Below are positions 1 through 9,509 of a DNA stretch of 64,000 nucleotides, in pieces. A program made the translations under genes and the position numbers. The notes beneath the pieces were generated by a model that was given only the letters and a program-made list of their open reading frames with translations, did no database searches and was not told where the DNA came from. Position 1 is the first letter of the stretch; each line of letters begins with the position of its first letter. Source of the stretch: a virus; IMG/VR virus record IMGVR_UViG_3300048580_000994, positions 1 to 64,000 of that record, one strand, 5' to 3'.

Positions 1-147
1 ATGTTAATAGACCTTATAGAAGGTAAATACCATTTATCAATAGATGGACAACCAATACAAAAATTAACAGATGAAAACAAACATAAATTGGATAAAGTAT
101 TAGATGATATTTTGGAATATGTAAAAAAAATTGAGGATGACAAATGA
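1..147 (+). CDS. small acidic protein, possibly truncated at window edge
   Basis: An ATG at the first base opens a 48-codon frame ending TGA just before the stop of the leftward endonuclease gene. The product is charged and probably helical, with a Lys/Asp-rich second half. No family is recognised. The true start may lie outside the window. Confidence 0.55.
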   Translation: MLIDLIEGKYHLSIDGQPIQKLTDENKHKLDKVLDDILEYVKKIEDDK

Positions 148-150
148 CTA

Positions 151-1239
151 TTAGTTGAAATCGCTTTCCCAAATTGAAATAACATTATATCCAGCATTTT
201 TTAAATGTTGCTGTCTTTGTAAAGTTTTTTCGTATAATTCACCAAATGTTGTTTTAGTGATTGGATTAATATCAAGATGATCAAATTTGGAAGGATTTCC
301 ATGCCAAAAATCTCCATGGAATTCGTAGATGGTGTTGGTTTCATGGTCAAAACCATCTACTTCAAAATTTTTATTATTTATTTTTATTTTGTGTTGTCTT
401 AGTTTTATGTTTAATGAATCCAACCACAATGTTTCAGCTTTTGATATTCTGGATACACAACTTGGGCAACCAGCCCCACTAAGATGGCTTCTTGGTGTTT
501 GTTCGAAATCCCCATGAATTGGACAAGTAATAATTATCTTTTTGTTTGAACCAATATAAACTGTTTTATCATAGTTATAAAAATTATTGTGAATCATTGA
601 TGCTTGTTTGTTAAAATCGTTTGTTGTTTTATATCTGCCAGCACATTTGGGACAACCTTGTTTGCTGTTTATATGATTTGCGGGAGTTTGTCCAAAATCA
701 CCATGAATTGGGCAAACAATAGTTATTTTTGTATTATTACTTACATAATTAGATTTGTCATAATTGTAAAAATTATTATGAATTTTGTTGGCTAGTGTTA
801 TAAAATTTTCAATTGTGTTTGTTTGTCTTATTTTGTTTTTGGTGATACCACATTGTATACAACCTTGTCCTGATAAATGTTTATTTGGGGTTTGTTCAAA
901 ATCACCATGAATTGGGCATGTAATAATTATTTTCTTAGATGATTTTATATAGATTGTTTTAGAATAGTCATAAAAATTATTATGAATTTCTTTCCCTTGT
1001 TTTATGAAATCTTTGTGTGTTTTTGAAATAGCACTACCACTTTTTATATATCTACATTTTGGGCAACCTTGTCCTCGTAAATGATTATCAGGTGATTGTT
1101 CAAAATCACCATGGAGTGGGCATGTTATTGTTATATTAGTTCTTGCGTTTTGGTATATAACTTTATCATAAATGTAGAAATTATTATGTTTTTTATTAGC
1201 ATTGTTTTTAAATTCATATATTGTTAATTTTTTTGACAT
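151..1239 (-). CDS. homing endonuclease: four zinc-ribbon repeats plus Vsr-like (EDxHD-type) nuclease domain
   Basis: The 362-aa protein has four tandem repeats of about 65 aa. Each runs from an IHNNFYNYDK-like block through a CPIHGDFEQTP block to a closing CPxC pair, which looks like a zinc-ribbon DNA-reading module. The last 90 residues hold VDGFD, then YEFHGDFWHG, which fits the very-short-patch-repair-like nuclease fold of EDxHD homing endonucleases such as I-Bth0305I. A close paralogue lies at 27549-28622. It probably cuts DNA to spread its own gene. The RBS AGGAAA lies in the leader and is mirrored by the RNA element at 1271-1332. Family assignment is from motifs only. Confidence 0.8.
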   Translation of the reverse strand: MSKKLTIYEFKNNANKKHNNFYIYDKVIYQNARTNITITCPLHGDFEQSPDNHLRGQGCPKCRYIKSGSAISKTHKDFIKQGKEIHNNFYDYSKTIYIKSSKKIIITCPIHGDFEQTPNKHLSGQGCIQCGITKNKIRQTNTIENFITLANKIHNNFYNYDKSNYVSNNTKITIVCPIHGDFGQTPANHINSKQGCPKCAGRYKTTNDFNKQASMIHNNFYNYDKTVYIGSNKKIIITCPIHGDFEQTPRSHLSGAGCPSCVSRISKAETLWLDSLNIKLRQHKIKINNKNFEVDGFDHETNTIYEFHGDFWHGNPSKFDHLDINPITKTTFGELYEKTLQRQQHLKNAGYNVISIWESDFN

Positions 1240-1270
1240 TTTATTGTTTCCTAATGTATAAATAGTTAAT

Positions 1271-1332
1271 GGAGGGAGTAGTTGTACCTAATGACTACTT
1301 GGAAGAAATTTACAAGATTTCTTCCACCTTCC
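1271..1332 (+). ncRNA. anti-RBS three-way-junction RNA element, copy A
   Basis: On the + strand TATAAATA (1257-1264) is followed six bases later by P1 (1271-1276 with 1327-1332, one G-U). Inside are two perfect hairpins: 1277-1282/1294-1299 and 1300-1309/1317-1326. The loop of the first hairpin contains CCTAATG (1287-1293). This is identical to 1250-1256, the antisense of the endonuclease RBS region. Stem sequences are unrelated to the other eight copies, yet architecture and loop logic are the same. Confidence 0.7.
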
Positions 1333-1457
1333 TGTATTTATTTATCAATTTTTTCAAAAAAATGTATATTGATTTTTAAAAATCAATGATTTATACTAAA
1401 ATAGTTAATTTTTAAAACTATTTTATAAATAAACGTTTATTATAATGGAGTTATAGC

Positions 1458-3332
1458 ATGGTATCAAAGACAAAAAATTTGGAACAACAGTTTAAAAAAT
1501 TAGACGAGATATCACACGTCCTTCTCAGACCTGGGCGTTATATTGGTGCGGTCACACCACACACTGGAGATTATTATATTGTTGATGTAGAAAACCAAAA
1601 AATGGTAAAAGAAACCATTACATTTGTTCCTGCATTGATTAAAATTTTTGATGAAATCATTTCAAATTCTGTTGATTTTTCCAAAACACCAGATGGAAAA
1701 CATGTTACTACCATTAAAGTTAATATTGATAGGGATTCAGGTGAAATATCAATATTTGATGATGGAGGAATTATAGTCCAAAAGCATAAGGAGCACGACC
1801 AATATATACCAGAACTTGTATTTGAGTTGCGGGCTGGTTCCAATTTCAACGACGACGAGGACACAGAACTTACCGGACAAAATGGTGAAGGTGCAGCATT
1901 GACAGCTATTTTTTCAACATCCTTCAACGTTAAAACCTGTGATGGAAAGAATTCATTTGAACAAACCCATTTGGAAAACTCCAGACGCAAAACCACCCCA
2001 AGAGTGAAACCCCATGACAAAAAATTCACCAAAATCACTTTCACCCCTGATTATGAAAAATTTGGTTTGACGAAACTTGACGATGGGAACTATGCTAAAT
2101 TGGTCAAGAGAGTTTATGATGTTGCTGGCTGTAACACCTCATTGAAAGTTTTCTTTAACGACAAACAAATCAAAATCAAATCCTTTGAAGATTATGTTAA
2201 ATTTTATAAGGACGATTATGTTTATGCAGACAACGCTAAATGGAAAATCGCAGTAGCCCATTCAGATGACGGATTTAACCATATTTCATTTGTTAATGGT
2301 ACTGAAACTACAATTGGTGGTAACCATGTTAAATATATCACAGACCAAATTACAGTTAAACTTCGTGAATATTTCAAGAAAAAACACAAAGTTGATGTAA
2401 AACCAAATGAGATTTTGAACCATGTCCAGCTATTCATCGATGCATCAATCGTCAAGCCAAGATATTCATCCCAAACCAAAGAAGATTTGATAACAGAAAT
2501 CAAACAATTCGGGACAACGTTTGACGTTACAGATAGGTTCATCAATAAAATCATCCAAAGCACTATCATCCATTCAGTTCTTGATTGGGTTGAAACAAAA
2601 GCAGAAGCAGTAAACAGGGCTGAGTTGCGAAAATTGAATAAAGACGTTGATAAGACTAATCTTCGGAAAATCATCAAATTCTCAGATGCTGCGACGAAAA
2701 ACCGCAACGACGCCATTCTATTCATAACAGAGGGACAATCAGCCCAAGGAGCTATCAATTCAGCCAAAGACCCAAATACAATGGGTTCATATCCACTTAG
2801 GGGCAAACCAGTTAATGTTATGGCAACTGACAACAAGAAATTACTTGAAAACGAAGAGTTCAAAGAGTTATTATCAATCATTGGATTAAAGATCGGTGAA
2901 CCAGCCAAGAATATTCGTTTTGGAAAAATCGCATTCTGCGCTGACGCTGATCATGATGGGAGTGCAATTAATGGATTGTTGATAAATCTTTTTTATTCAT
3001 TTTGGCCAGATTTGTTTACAGAAGGACGAATGTACGTTTTCCGTACCCCAATCGTCAAAGTTACACAAAAGGGTATAGTAACTGCGTTCTATACAAACGA
3101 AGAATGGCAAGAATGGCAAGCAAGTAATACCAATTCAAAATTCACCTTTAAATATTATAAAGGTCTTGGTAGTTCCCTTGCACCTGAATTCAAAGAATAT
3201 TTTAAAAATATGGACAAACATTTGGTTCAAATAGTAAAAGACGATAAAGATAATACTACCTTGCGATTGATTTATAGTAAGGATGATGGTATGTCAAATA
3301 AACGCAAAGAATGGTTGGAGTTAATAGAATGA
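1458..3332 (+). CDS. 39: DNA topoisomerase II large subunit (T4 gp39-like)
   Basis: The 624-aa protein is the ATPase and TOPRIM subunit of a T4-type type II topoisomerase. The N-terminal GHKL ATPase has the N-box region EIISNSVDFS and the glycine motifs DDGG and GQNGEGA. The TOPRIM domain has EGQSAQGA and the metal motif DADHDG. In T4 this subunit is split into genes 39 and 60; here it is one frame, so there is no translational bypass. It relaxes DNA and supports origin firing with gp52. The ATG of the next gene overlaps its TGA, so the two are translationally coupled. Confidence 0.96.
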   Translation: MVSKTKNLEQQFKKLDEISHVLLRPGRYIGAVTPHTGDYYIVDVENQKMVKETITFVPALIKIFDEIISNSVDFSKTPDGKHVTTIKVNIDRDSGEISIFDDGGIIVQKHKEHDQYIPELVFELRAGSNFNDDEDTELTGQNGEGAALTAIFSTSFNVKTCDGKNSFEQTHLENSRRKTTPRVKPHDKKFTKITFTPDYEKFGLTKLDDGNYAKLVKRVYDVAGCNTSLKVFFNDKQIKIKSFEDYVKFYKDDYVYADNAKWKIAVAHSDDGFNHISFVNGTETTIGGNHVKYITDQITVKLREYFKKKHKVDVKPNEILNHVQLFIDASIVKPRYSSQTKEDLITEIKQFGTTFDVTDRFINKIIQSTIIHSVLDWVETKAEAVNRAELRKLNKDVDKTNLRKIIKFSDAATKNRNDAILFITEGQSAQGAINSAKDPNTMGSYPLRGKPVNVMATDNKKLLENEEFKELLSIIGLKIGEPAKNIRFGKIAFCADADHDGSAINGLLINLFYSFWPDLFTEGRMYVFRTPIVKVTQKGIVTAFYTNEEWQEWQASNTNSKFTFKYYKGLGSSLAPEFKEYFKNMDKHLVQIVKDDKDNTTLRLIYSKDDGMSNKRKEWLELIE

Positions 3333-4663
3333 CAATAATGAAAAAAACAATTACAGAATATTTAAATGACGAAGTGAGGGCATTCTCCACTTATGCCAAT
3401 GTTAGAACCATTCCATCTGTTGTTGACAGTTTCAAGCCGGGACAGCGTAAAGCCATCTATACCCTTCTTCGTCGTGGTGAATCTTCAGGTGAAGTCAAAG
3501 TGTCTTCATTGTCTGGTGAAGTTATTACCCATGCTGCGTATCACCATGGCAACGTATCATTGGAAAATACCATTATCACATTATCACAAAATTTTTCTGG
3601 GTCGAATAACTATAATCTTTTAGAACCAATTGGGCAATTTGGTACACGATTGAATAAAGACGCCTCTGCTGCTCGTTATATTTTCACCAAACTTTCAAAA
3701 TATTTTAGAATGTTTTATAAGAAAGAAGATGAATTGTTGCTTGTTCAAAAAGACGAAGATGGAGATTTGATTGAGCCAGAAAACTACTTCCCTATAGTTC
3801 CAACTGTTCTTTTAAATGGAGTATCAGGTGTGGGGACAGGTTTTGCCACGATGATTATGTCCTATAAAGCATCTGACGTTATTGATAACTGTGTGGCTGT
3901 ATTGAATGGTAAAAAACAAAAGTCATTAATACCATGGGTTAGAGATTTCACTGGTACTATCAATCGTGAACCATCTGGTAGTATTGTGATGACTGGTGTA
4001 CTAACAGTTACTGGTGTTTATAGTTTAAAAATAACAGAAATCCCAACAGATTATGATTTGGAGAGTTATAAAGGGGTTTTGAATAAATTAGAAGATGCAG
4101 GTGTTATTAGGGAATATGATGATTTGTCATCTGGTAATAGATTTGAATTTGTTGTAAAAATTAATAGGGAAGTATCACAGCTTCCAATGGATAAATTACT
4201 TGAAAAATTTAAACTTATTAGTAAATTTAGTGAAAACTACACTTTGTTTAATGAAAATAATAAAATCAAAGTATTCCAAAATCCAAATGAAATTGTTGAA
4301 TATTTTGTAAAATTGCGACTTATTAAATATGCAGAACGTATTGCAGCATTAATCAAATATAAAGAAGAAGACTTGGTTTGGAAAAATGAAAAAATAAAAT
4401 TCATTAAATATTGGTTAAAAAATTCCAATTCACTAACGAAATTGACTAAATCAGAATTGTATGATAATTTAAAAAATGCGGGGTTTATTTCGATTGATGA
4501 CTTGTTGGGTAATAAGATTTATAATTTGACTAAAGAAGAAGTTGATAAATTGGAAAATCAAATAATTGAAGTCACAAATGAGATTGTTGAATTGAAAAAT
4601 ACAAAACCAAATGAATTATATATAAAAGAATTACAAATACTAAAAAAAGAACTAAAAGAATAA
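3329..4663 (+). CDS. 52: DNA topoisomerase II medium subunit (T4 gp52-like)
   Basis: This is the GyrA/ParC-like cleavage subunit, about 444 aa against 442 in T4. The motif GQFGTRLNKDASAARYIF carries the catalytic tyrosine of the AARY signature, and GVSGVGTGFATMI is typical of type IIA enzymes. The C-terminus is a Lys/Glu-rich coiled segment. I place the start at the ATG overlapping the upstream stop codon; a longer frame begins upstream at 3311. Partner: the subunit at 1458-3332. Confidence 0.95.
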   Translation: MTIMKKTITEYLNDEVRAFSTYANVRTIPSVVDSFKPGQRKAIYTLLRRGESSGEVKVSSLSGEVITHAAYHHGNVSLENTIITLSQNFSGSNNYNLLEPIGQFGTRLNKDASAARYIFTKLSKYFRMFYKKEDELLLVQKDEDGDLIEPENYFPIVPTVLLNGVSGVGTGFATMIMSYKASDVIDNCVAVLNGKKQKSLIPWVRDFTGTINREPSGSIVMTGVLTVTGVYSLKITEIPTDYDLESYKGVLNKLEDAGVIREYDDLSSGNRFEFVVKINREVSQLPMDKLLEKFKLISKFSENYTLFNENNKIKVFQNPNEIVEYFVKLRLIKYAERIAALIKYKEEDLVWKNEKIKFIKYWLKNSNSLTKLTKSELYDNLKNAGFISIDDLLGNKIYNLTKEEVDKLENQIIEVTNEIVELKNTKPNELYIKELQILKKELKE

Positions 4664-4701
4664 ATAACTGTGTAGTTAACTCTTTTGAGGTGTTGAACAT
4701 T

Positions 4702-5055
4702 ATGAATATTGTATGGTTTTTTAATCCTGTTGGTTATTTTCTTTTACCTGAAGTTCGTGAACCAATAGATAATTTTATAAAATGGAACTATAGTCGTAAT
4801 ATGGATACTTTTATTGATTTTCTATCGGCATTTGGTGTAGCGAAAGCATCAAAACATGACTTCACCACAAGGGCATTGGACAACGAACACTTCAATGAAA
4901 TGATTAATTGGTTAAAAGAAAGGCATATTAATTATTGTATTGATATGCTTTCTCAGCCTGGGGTTGGTGATTTTCTTTATGGTGAAGAACGCACGAGATT
5001 TATCAAATTATTAGATAAATCTCGTGCTTTAGAATTTAATCTTGTGTGGTGTTGA
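4702..5055 (+). CDS. hypothetical protein
   Basis: A 117-aa frame starts at an ATG nine bases after GAGG; the longer frame opens with GTG at 4690. There is a hydrophobic N-terminal stretch (VWFFNPVGYFLLP), then a soluble helical region. The gene ends inside a strong 14-bp hairpin (4991-5027) and overlaps the convergent gene by about 20 bp. Family unknown. Confidence 0.75.
   Translation: MNIVWFFNPVGYFLLPEVREPIDNFIKWNYSRNMDTFIDFLSAFGVAKASKHDFTTRALDNEHFNEMINWLKERHINYCIDMLSQPGVGDFLYGEERTRFIKLLDKSRALEFNLVWC
4991..5030. terminator. hairpin terminator at convergent gene ends
   Basis: GCACGAGATTTATC (4991-5004) pairs perfectly with 5014-5027 around a 9-base loop and is followed by TTT. It lies in the last codons of the rightward gene, where two convergent genes meet, and probably ends both transcripts. 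Confidence 0.6.
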
Positions 5056-5389
5056 TGCTACAAAGTGTTATTCCAACTTCCAAATCCTTATGGGCTTGAA
5101 TAACTTTTTCTGCCAAAGCTCTAACTGTAGGGTTCGCCAATAATACCGACAAATTATCAACCGATAAAATATTTTCCAATTTTTCCCAATTCGCCATACC
5201 CTCACGATAGACGAGAATGAAGGTATCATTTTCAGGTTTTCCACCGACAGTTCCACTATAATTTGGTCTCATAAAATCAATAGTGATGTTTGACCCATAA
5301 TCACTAACCATCAGTGGCGTCAAAGCCATCAAATCTTTTGGCTCCATCCTCATGCTACCATATTGGTCGACTGTTACAACTTTAACCAT
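5036..5389 (-). CDS. hypothetical protein
   Basis: A 117-aa soluble protein with no membrane segment or recognised motif. Its start codon overlaps the stop of the upstream gene (5389-5712), so the two form one leftward operon. Family unknown. Confidence 0.75.
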   Translation of the reverse strand: MVKVVTVDQYGSMRMEPKDLMALTPLMVSDYGSNITIDFMRPNYSGTVGGKPENDTFILVYREGMANWEKLENILSVDNLSVLLANPTVRALAEKVIQAHKDLEVGITLCSINTTQD

Positions 5390-5712
5390 TAATTATCCTC
5401 CGCTAATTTAAACACCTCTTCCATTGTTGGTAGGATTGTTGGTTCTTTCAATTTTCTAATAACATATTCTTGTTTAAATACAGATAAGAATTCTGGATTA
5501 ACCCAAACAAATTCTTCATATGAATCATCTTCATCGTTATAATCGTCTGTATAATATGTTACTAAATATATTGTTGATGTTTCGGTGTTGAACACAATAT
5601 CAACATCGTTTTGGAAAAGATATGCCCAAGCTGGACCAAAAATATCCCATCCAAATTCATACCCTTCTATTATTTTAAAATCCATTCGTTGTAATATTTC
5701 AATTAAATTCAT
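5389..5712 (-). CDS. hypothetical acidic protein
   Basis: A 107-aa acidic protein with a very acidic middle (YTDDYNDEDDSYEEF). RBS AAGGAGAT precedes the start. It is first in a two-gene leftward operon. No family recognised. Confidence 0.75.
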   Translation of the reverse strand: MNLIEILQRMDFKIIEGYEFGWDIFGPAWAYLFQNDVDIVFNTETSTIYLVTYYTDDYNDEDDSYEEFVWVNPEFLSVFKQEYVIRKLKEPTILPTMEEVFKLAEDN

Positions 5713-5781
5713 TTCATATCTCCTTTCTAATTCTAACCATAATATGAATTTAATTTTAAAAAGTCAATATTTTAAAAATAA

Positions 5782-5789
5782 GATAAATA
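5782..5789 (+). promoter_or_regulatory. T4-type late promoter for the tail fibre
   Basis: GATAAATA lies about 26 nt before the tail-fibre ATG. This octamer, or TATAAATA, recurs before most structural-looking genes here and matches the T4 late promoter core TATAAATA. No -35 box is visible, as expected for the gp55/gp33 system. Confidence 0.7.
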
Positions 5790-5814
5790 CTATTAAACAA
5801 ATTAGGAAATAAAA

Positions 5815-8682
5815 ATGGCTTATTTAGGTTCAACAATACAAACTCGACACATGGTTAGGCGTGAAGCTGACACCGCTCCAACTCTTGATGTAGCATGGAA
5901 ATTAGGTATGCCAACAATGAAGTGGAAAAATTTTTATGCCATATCAATTCATGGTAGTCTTATTGGTAATGCTGATACTTTTACTAAATTCGCAACTCCA
6001 CAAACTTTTAATTTTCAAGGTGATGTTACAGGGACTTCCACATTTGATGGTTCTATACCTGTTTCAATATCGCTTGCTGTGGTCGATGACAGTCACACCC
6101 ATGATATAAGATATTATACCAAAACCAACACAGACACAACATATGCCCCATTATCAGGACCAACATTGACTGGAAATTTGGTATTTTCGTCAGGTGAAAT
6201 TGTCGGGTTAACACCAATACCATCATCTAATACTTCAGCCACATCAAAAGATTATGTTGATGCCCAAATCACCACTGCAATCAATACAGAAAACAATAAA
6301 ATTGATAAAAATGGTTCATTGGCAATGCAATCCAACCTTAGCCTTGGAAACTTTAAAATCACTAACGTTACCACTCCAACAGCATCCACAGATTTATTAA
6401 ACTTGACCACAGGTGATGTTCGTTATTTAAAACTGATTGGTGGTACAATGACAGGACCATTAAATTTGGGTGGTTCTCAATTGTCCACAGCAAAAACCCC
6501 TACTGCTGCCAATCATGTTGGAACGAGATTTTTTTCAGACGCACGTTACCCACAGTTAACAGGTGCCACTTTAACAGGGGCTTTAAATTTGGGTGGGAAT
6601 ATTTTATCAAATTTGGCAACACCAACATCTGGAAACCAAGTCCCAACATTGACTTACAACGATTCCCGTTATGTAGCCCTATCTGGTTCCACGATGACTG
6701 GTGGGTTGACTGTCAACACTGGGTTGACACTATCCAATTCCACACTATCAAGCCCACTTACCCCTACAGCCGGGAATCATGTTGGGGATCGTGATTATAA
6801 CGATGCCCGCTATGCCCAAGCGATTGGTGGGAATTTGAACCTTACAGTCCCAATCAAGTTGAAACAGGTCGTTGAAACCCAAACAACCCTATCTATTAGT
6901 GCTGGTGTGGTATCAATTAATATGGCGTTGGGGAATATTTTTACAGTGGTGATGAATCAAAACATAACCAGTATGACTTTTACCAACATACCATCAACAG
7001 GGACCGTTGGTTATTTTACTTTAATATTAACCCAAGATTCCACCGGTAGTAGGATAGTTTCTTGGCCAGCATCAGTTTTATGGGCAAATGGTGTAACACC
7101 AACCCTTACAGCCGCCCCATCTGACTTTGATACCATTACTTTGATAACCTATAATGGTGGGACAAATTGGTATGGTGTTTTTGCTGCGAAGGCTAACAAG
7201 GTACCAGTTTGGCAAACCAATTCGACTTTGGGTAATTTTAACGAACAATCATCCACTAATATCACCCTAACAGCCACTGACGCAGACGCATCTGACACCT
7301 TGACATATTCGTTAATATCTGGGGCATTACCAAGTGGACTATCTCTTTCAACATCTGGTATAATTTCTGGCACGACCCCACAAGTAACATCGGACACATC
7401 ATATTCATTTGTGGTAAAAGTTTTGGATAATCATGGTGGTGGAGCCTTGAGAACATTCTCCATGACAGTCCTGAATAATATCAACGAAGCCCCAATATGG
7501 ACGACCCCTTCTGGAACATTAGGAACTGCTAATGAACAAACAGCGTTTAGCACCACAGTTTTGGCAACAGACCCAAATGGTGATTCCATCACTTATTCGG
7601 TTACCAGTGGTGGATTACCACCGGGATTGTCGTTGTCTATAGCAGGGGCAATAACAGGGACTATTGGGACCATATATCTCAACACTGTCTATAACTTTAC
7701 CATTACAGCCACAGATTCAAAGGGTGGTGCAACCCCAAGAGCATTCTCTATAAGTACCGTTAATATAACCAATGAGGCTCCTGTTTGGTCTACAGCAGCA
7801 GGTTCATTGGGTTCATATACTTCTGGGACATCTGTTAATGTTTCGGTTGTGGCAACTGATCCAAATAATAACACATTGACTTATAGTATAATATCTGGTT
7901 CACTACCATCTGGACTATCGTTGGGTAGTGGTGGGACTATTTCTGGTACACCATCAACTGCGAATACCTATAATTTTACTATTAGGGTTGACGATGGTTT
8001 GGGTGGTATAGCCGATAGAGCATTTAGTATGACTATTGATGTAGCACTACCTCAATCATTGGTTAGTATTGGTGATAATATGCAAGATTTCGTTATTAGC
8101 AGTGGTTCTGATTTTTCGATGGAATGTTTTATTTCTGGTGCTGCATCTGGTGCATTAGCCAGTTGGGATGATGGTGGCGGTTCAACGAGCAAGTGGATAT
8201 GGTGGAATCAAGGTTCTGAAATACATACCAATAACCAAAGTGGGCAACATGTCAACATATCATTTACTAATTATTATGTTAACGACGGGCAATGGCATCA
8301 TATTCTTATAACAAAAAGCAGTACTACTTGGTATTATTTCGTTGATGGTATTTTGAGGGGTACGACGACAGTCACAGTTGATTTACCGCCAACTCCAGTT
8401 CCAACAGCACCATTACAAATTGGTGGAGCTGAAGGACAATTCAAATTCATTGGGAAGATGCATAATTTTAGATTTACAAGATATCAGTTGATTGCATCTA
8501 ATTTCACACCATCCTTCCCACTAAGCCCCTCATCGCCAGTTAGTTCTGTGTTGTTGTTACCTTTTAACAATAGCACCAATGATATATCTGGAAGGAACCA
8601 TGTTGTTGTTGGAAATATGAATTACACAACGCTTGGTTCGACGTCTTGGGGAACTCAAAATTATTGTGCAATTTTTTCTTGA
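5815..8682 (+). CDS. tail fibre / adhesin with Ig-like repeats and LamG-like tip
   Basis: This is a 955-aa structural protein. Residues 1-60 (MAYLGSTIQTRH start) look like a virion-attachment domain. Residues about 90-340 are phage-fibre repeats of the DARYxxLxGxTLTGxLxLGG type. Residues about 480-750 hold three He_PIG/cadherin-like Ig repeats with TYSLISGxLPSGLSL and ISGT motifs. The last 190 residues resemble a LamG/concanavalin jelly roll (ends of strands NDGQWHHI, YFVDG). It probably binds a host surface glycan or protein. RBS TTAGGAAAT and a late promoter precede it. Confidence 0.88.
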   Translation: MAYLGSTIQTRHMVRREADTAPTLDVAWKLGMPTMKWKNFYAISIHGSLIGNADTFTKFATPQTFNFQGDVTGTSTFDGSIPVSISLAVVDDSHTHDIRYYTKTNTDTTYAPLSGPTLTGNLVFSSGEIVGLTPIPSSNTSATSKDYVDAQITTAINTENNKIDKNGSLAMQSNLSLGNFKITNVTTPTASTDLLNLTTGDVRYLKLIGGTMTGPLNLGGSQLSTAKTPTAANHVGTRFFSDARYPQLTGATLTGALNLGGNILSNLATPTSGNQVPTLTYNDSRYVALSGSTMTGGLTVNTGLTLSNSTLSSPLTPTAGNHVGDRDYNDARYAQAIGGNLNLTVPIKLKQVVETQTTLSISAGVVSINMALGNIFTVVMNQNITSMTFTNIPSTGTVGYFTLILTQDSTGSRIVSWPASVLWANGVTPTLTAAPSDFDTITLITYNGGTNWYGVFAAKANKVPVWQTNSTLGNFNEQSSTNITLTATDADASDTLTYSLISGALPSGLSLSTSGIISGTTPQVTSDTSYSFVVKVLDNHGGGALRTFSMTVLNNINEAPIWTTPSGTLGTANEQTAFSTTVLATDPNGDSITYSVTSGGLPPGLSLSIAGAITGTIGTIYLNTVYNFTITATDSKGGATPRAFSISTVNITNEAPVWSTAAGSLGSYTSGTSVNVSVVATDPNNNTLTYSIISGSLPSGLSLGSGGTISGTPSTANTYNFTIRVDDGLGGIADRAFSMTIDVALPQSLVSIGDNMQDFVISSGSDFSMECFISGAASGALASWDDGGGSTSKWIWWNQGSEIHTNNQSGQHVNISFTNYYVNDGQWHHILITKSSTTWYYFVDGILRGTTTVTVDLPPTPVPTAPLQIGGAEGQFKFIGKMHNFRFTRYQLIASNFTPSFPLSPSSPVSSVLLLPFNNSTNDISGRNHVVVGNMNYTTLGSTSWGTQNYCAIFS

Positions 8683-8707
8683 CAACCTTCATTTTTTCTG
8701 ATACTAT
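8679..8707 (+). promoter_or_regulatory. sigma70-like early promoter
   Basis: TTGACA at 8679-8684 and TACTAT at 8702-8707 are 17 bp apart and directly precede the BtpA-like gene. Confidence 0.65.
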
Positions 8708-8714
8708 AAGCATT

Positions 8715-9428
8715 ATGAAAAAATTATACCCAGTGATCCACTTCTTTGATAAAGACCTATCCATTCACAACGCTGAAAAAGCTTGGGAAGCTGGGTGTGA
8801 TGGCGTTTTTATGATTGACACATTAATGGCAAAGCCCCAATCCTTTGACTTTACCATTAATTCAGAATTTGATGAAACAGTCATCTATCTAAAAACCAAT
8901 TACCCTGATAAACGTATAGGAACGAATCGTTTATTGCCAGATCCAGAAGAAATAATTTATAGGGATATTTTACAACAGGTTGATATGGGATGGGAAGATA
9001 ATCCGGGTGTTCATTCTCAGATACAATTTAATAACCAACCATTCACAAATTATGTCAATCATAACCTTAAAAAAATGTGGGCTATAAACCCTGATTATAA
9101 ATTCTTTGGTTCGGTTGCATTTAAAACCCAAATCCCAGACCCAGACCCTGCATTCGTCGCCCTTGTGGCGAGAGAGTATGGATGGATACCAACCACTTCT
9201 GGTACTAAAACAGGTTCCCCACCTCCACTTGATAAAATCATCACAATGAAGGAAGCATTAGAAGAGTCGCCCTTGGCTGTGGCATCTGGAATGGACCCTG
9301 AAAACATTGACCAATACCTTCCCTATATTGACTATTATCTTGTCGCCACTGGAATAGCCTCAGACTACTATAATCTTGATTTGGGGCTTATAACCAAGAT
9401 GAACGATAAAATAAAAAGTTACAAATAA
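8715..9428 (+). CDS. BtpA/SgcQ-like TIM-barrel protein
   Basis: About 237 aa from the ATG at 8715; the open frame extends upstream to 8646 without an RBS. The N-terminal AEKAWEAGCDGVFMID and the C-terminal TSGTKTGSPPPLDKI and SGMDPENIDQYLP fit the phosphate-binding loops of the BtpA/SgcQ family of TIM barrels. The family's reaction is poorly defined. The neighbouring Prs gene suggests a role around PRPP or nucleotide metabolism, which is inference. Confidence 0.65.
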   Translation: MKKLYPVIHFFDKDLSIHNAEKAWEAGCDGVFMIDTLMAKPQSFDFTINSEFDETVIYLKTNYPDKRIGTNRLLPDPEEIIYRDILQQVDMGWEDNPGVHSQIQFNNQPFTNYVNHNLKKMWAINPDYKFFGSVAFKTQIPDPDPAFVALVAREYGWIPTTSGTKTGSPPPLDKIITMKEALEESPLAVASGMDPENIDQYLPYIDYYLVATGIASDYYNLDLGLITKMNDKIKSYK

Positions 9429-9509
9429 ATTACAAAATTTATTCTTAAAATTTGAAAACCGACATTAAATAGTGGTAGACTTTCTTAAATCGTTAAAGGA
9501 GTAGCCACA

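Noticed and set aside
2222-2908. 228-codon ORF antisense to the topoisomerase gene
   Set aside because: Wholly inside a clear gene on the other strand; composition is a mirror of the real frame.
5815-8682. Tail-fibre repeats as a CRISPR or DNA repeat array
   Set aside because: The periodicity is in the protein repeats; DNA copies are diverged and there are no spacer-like units.
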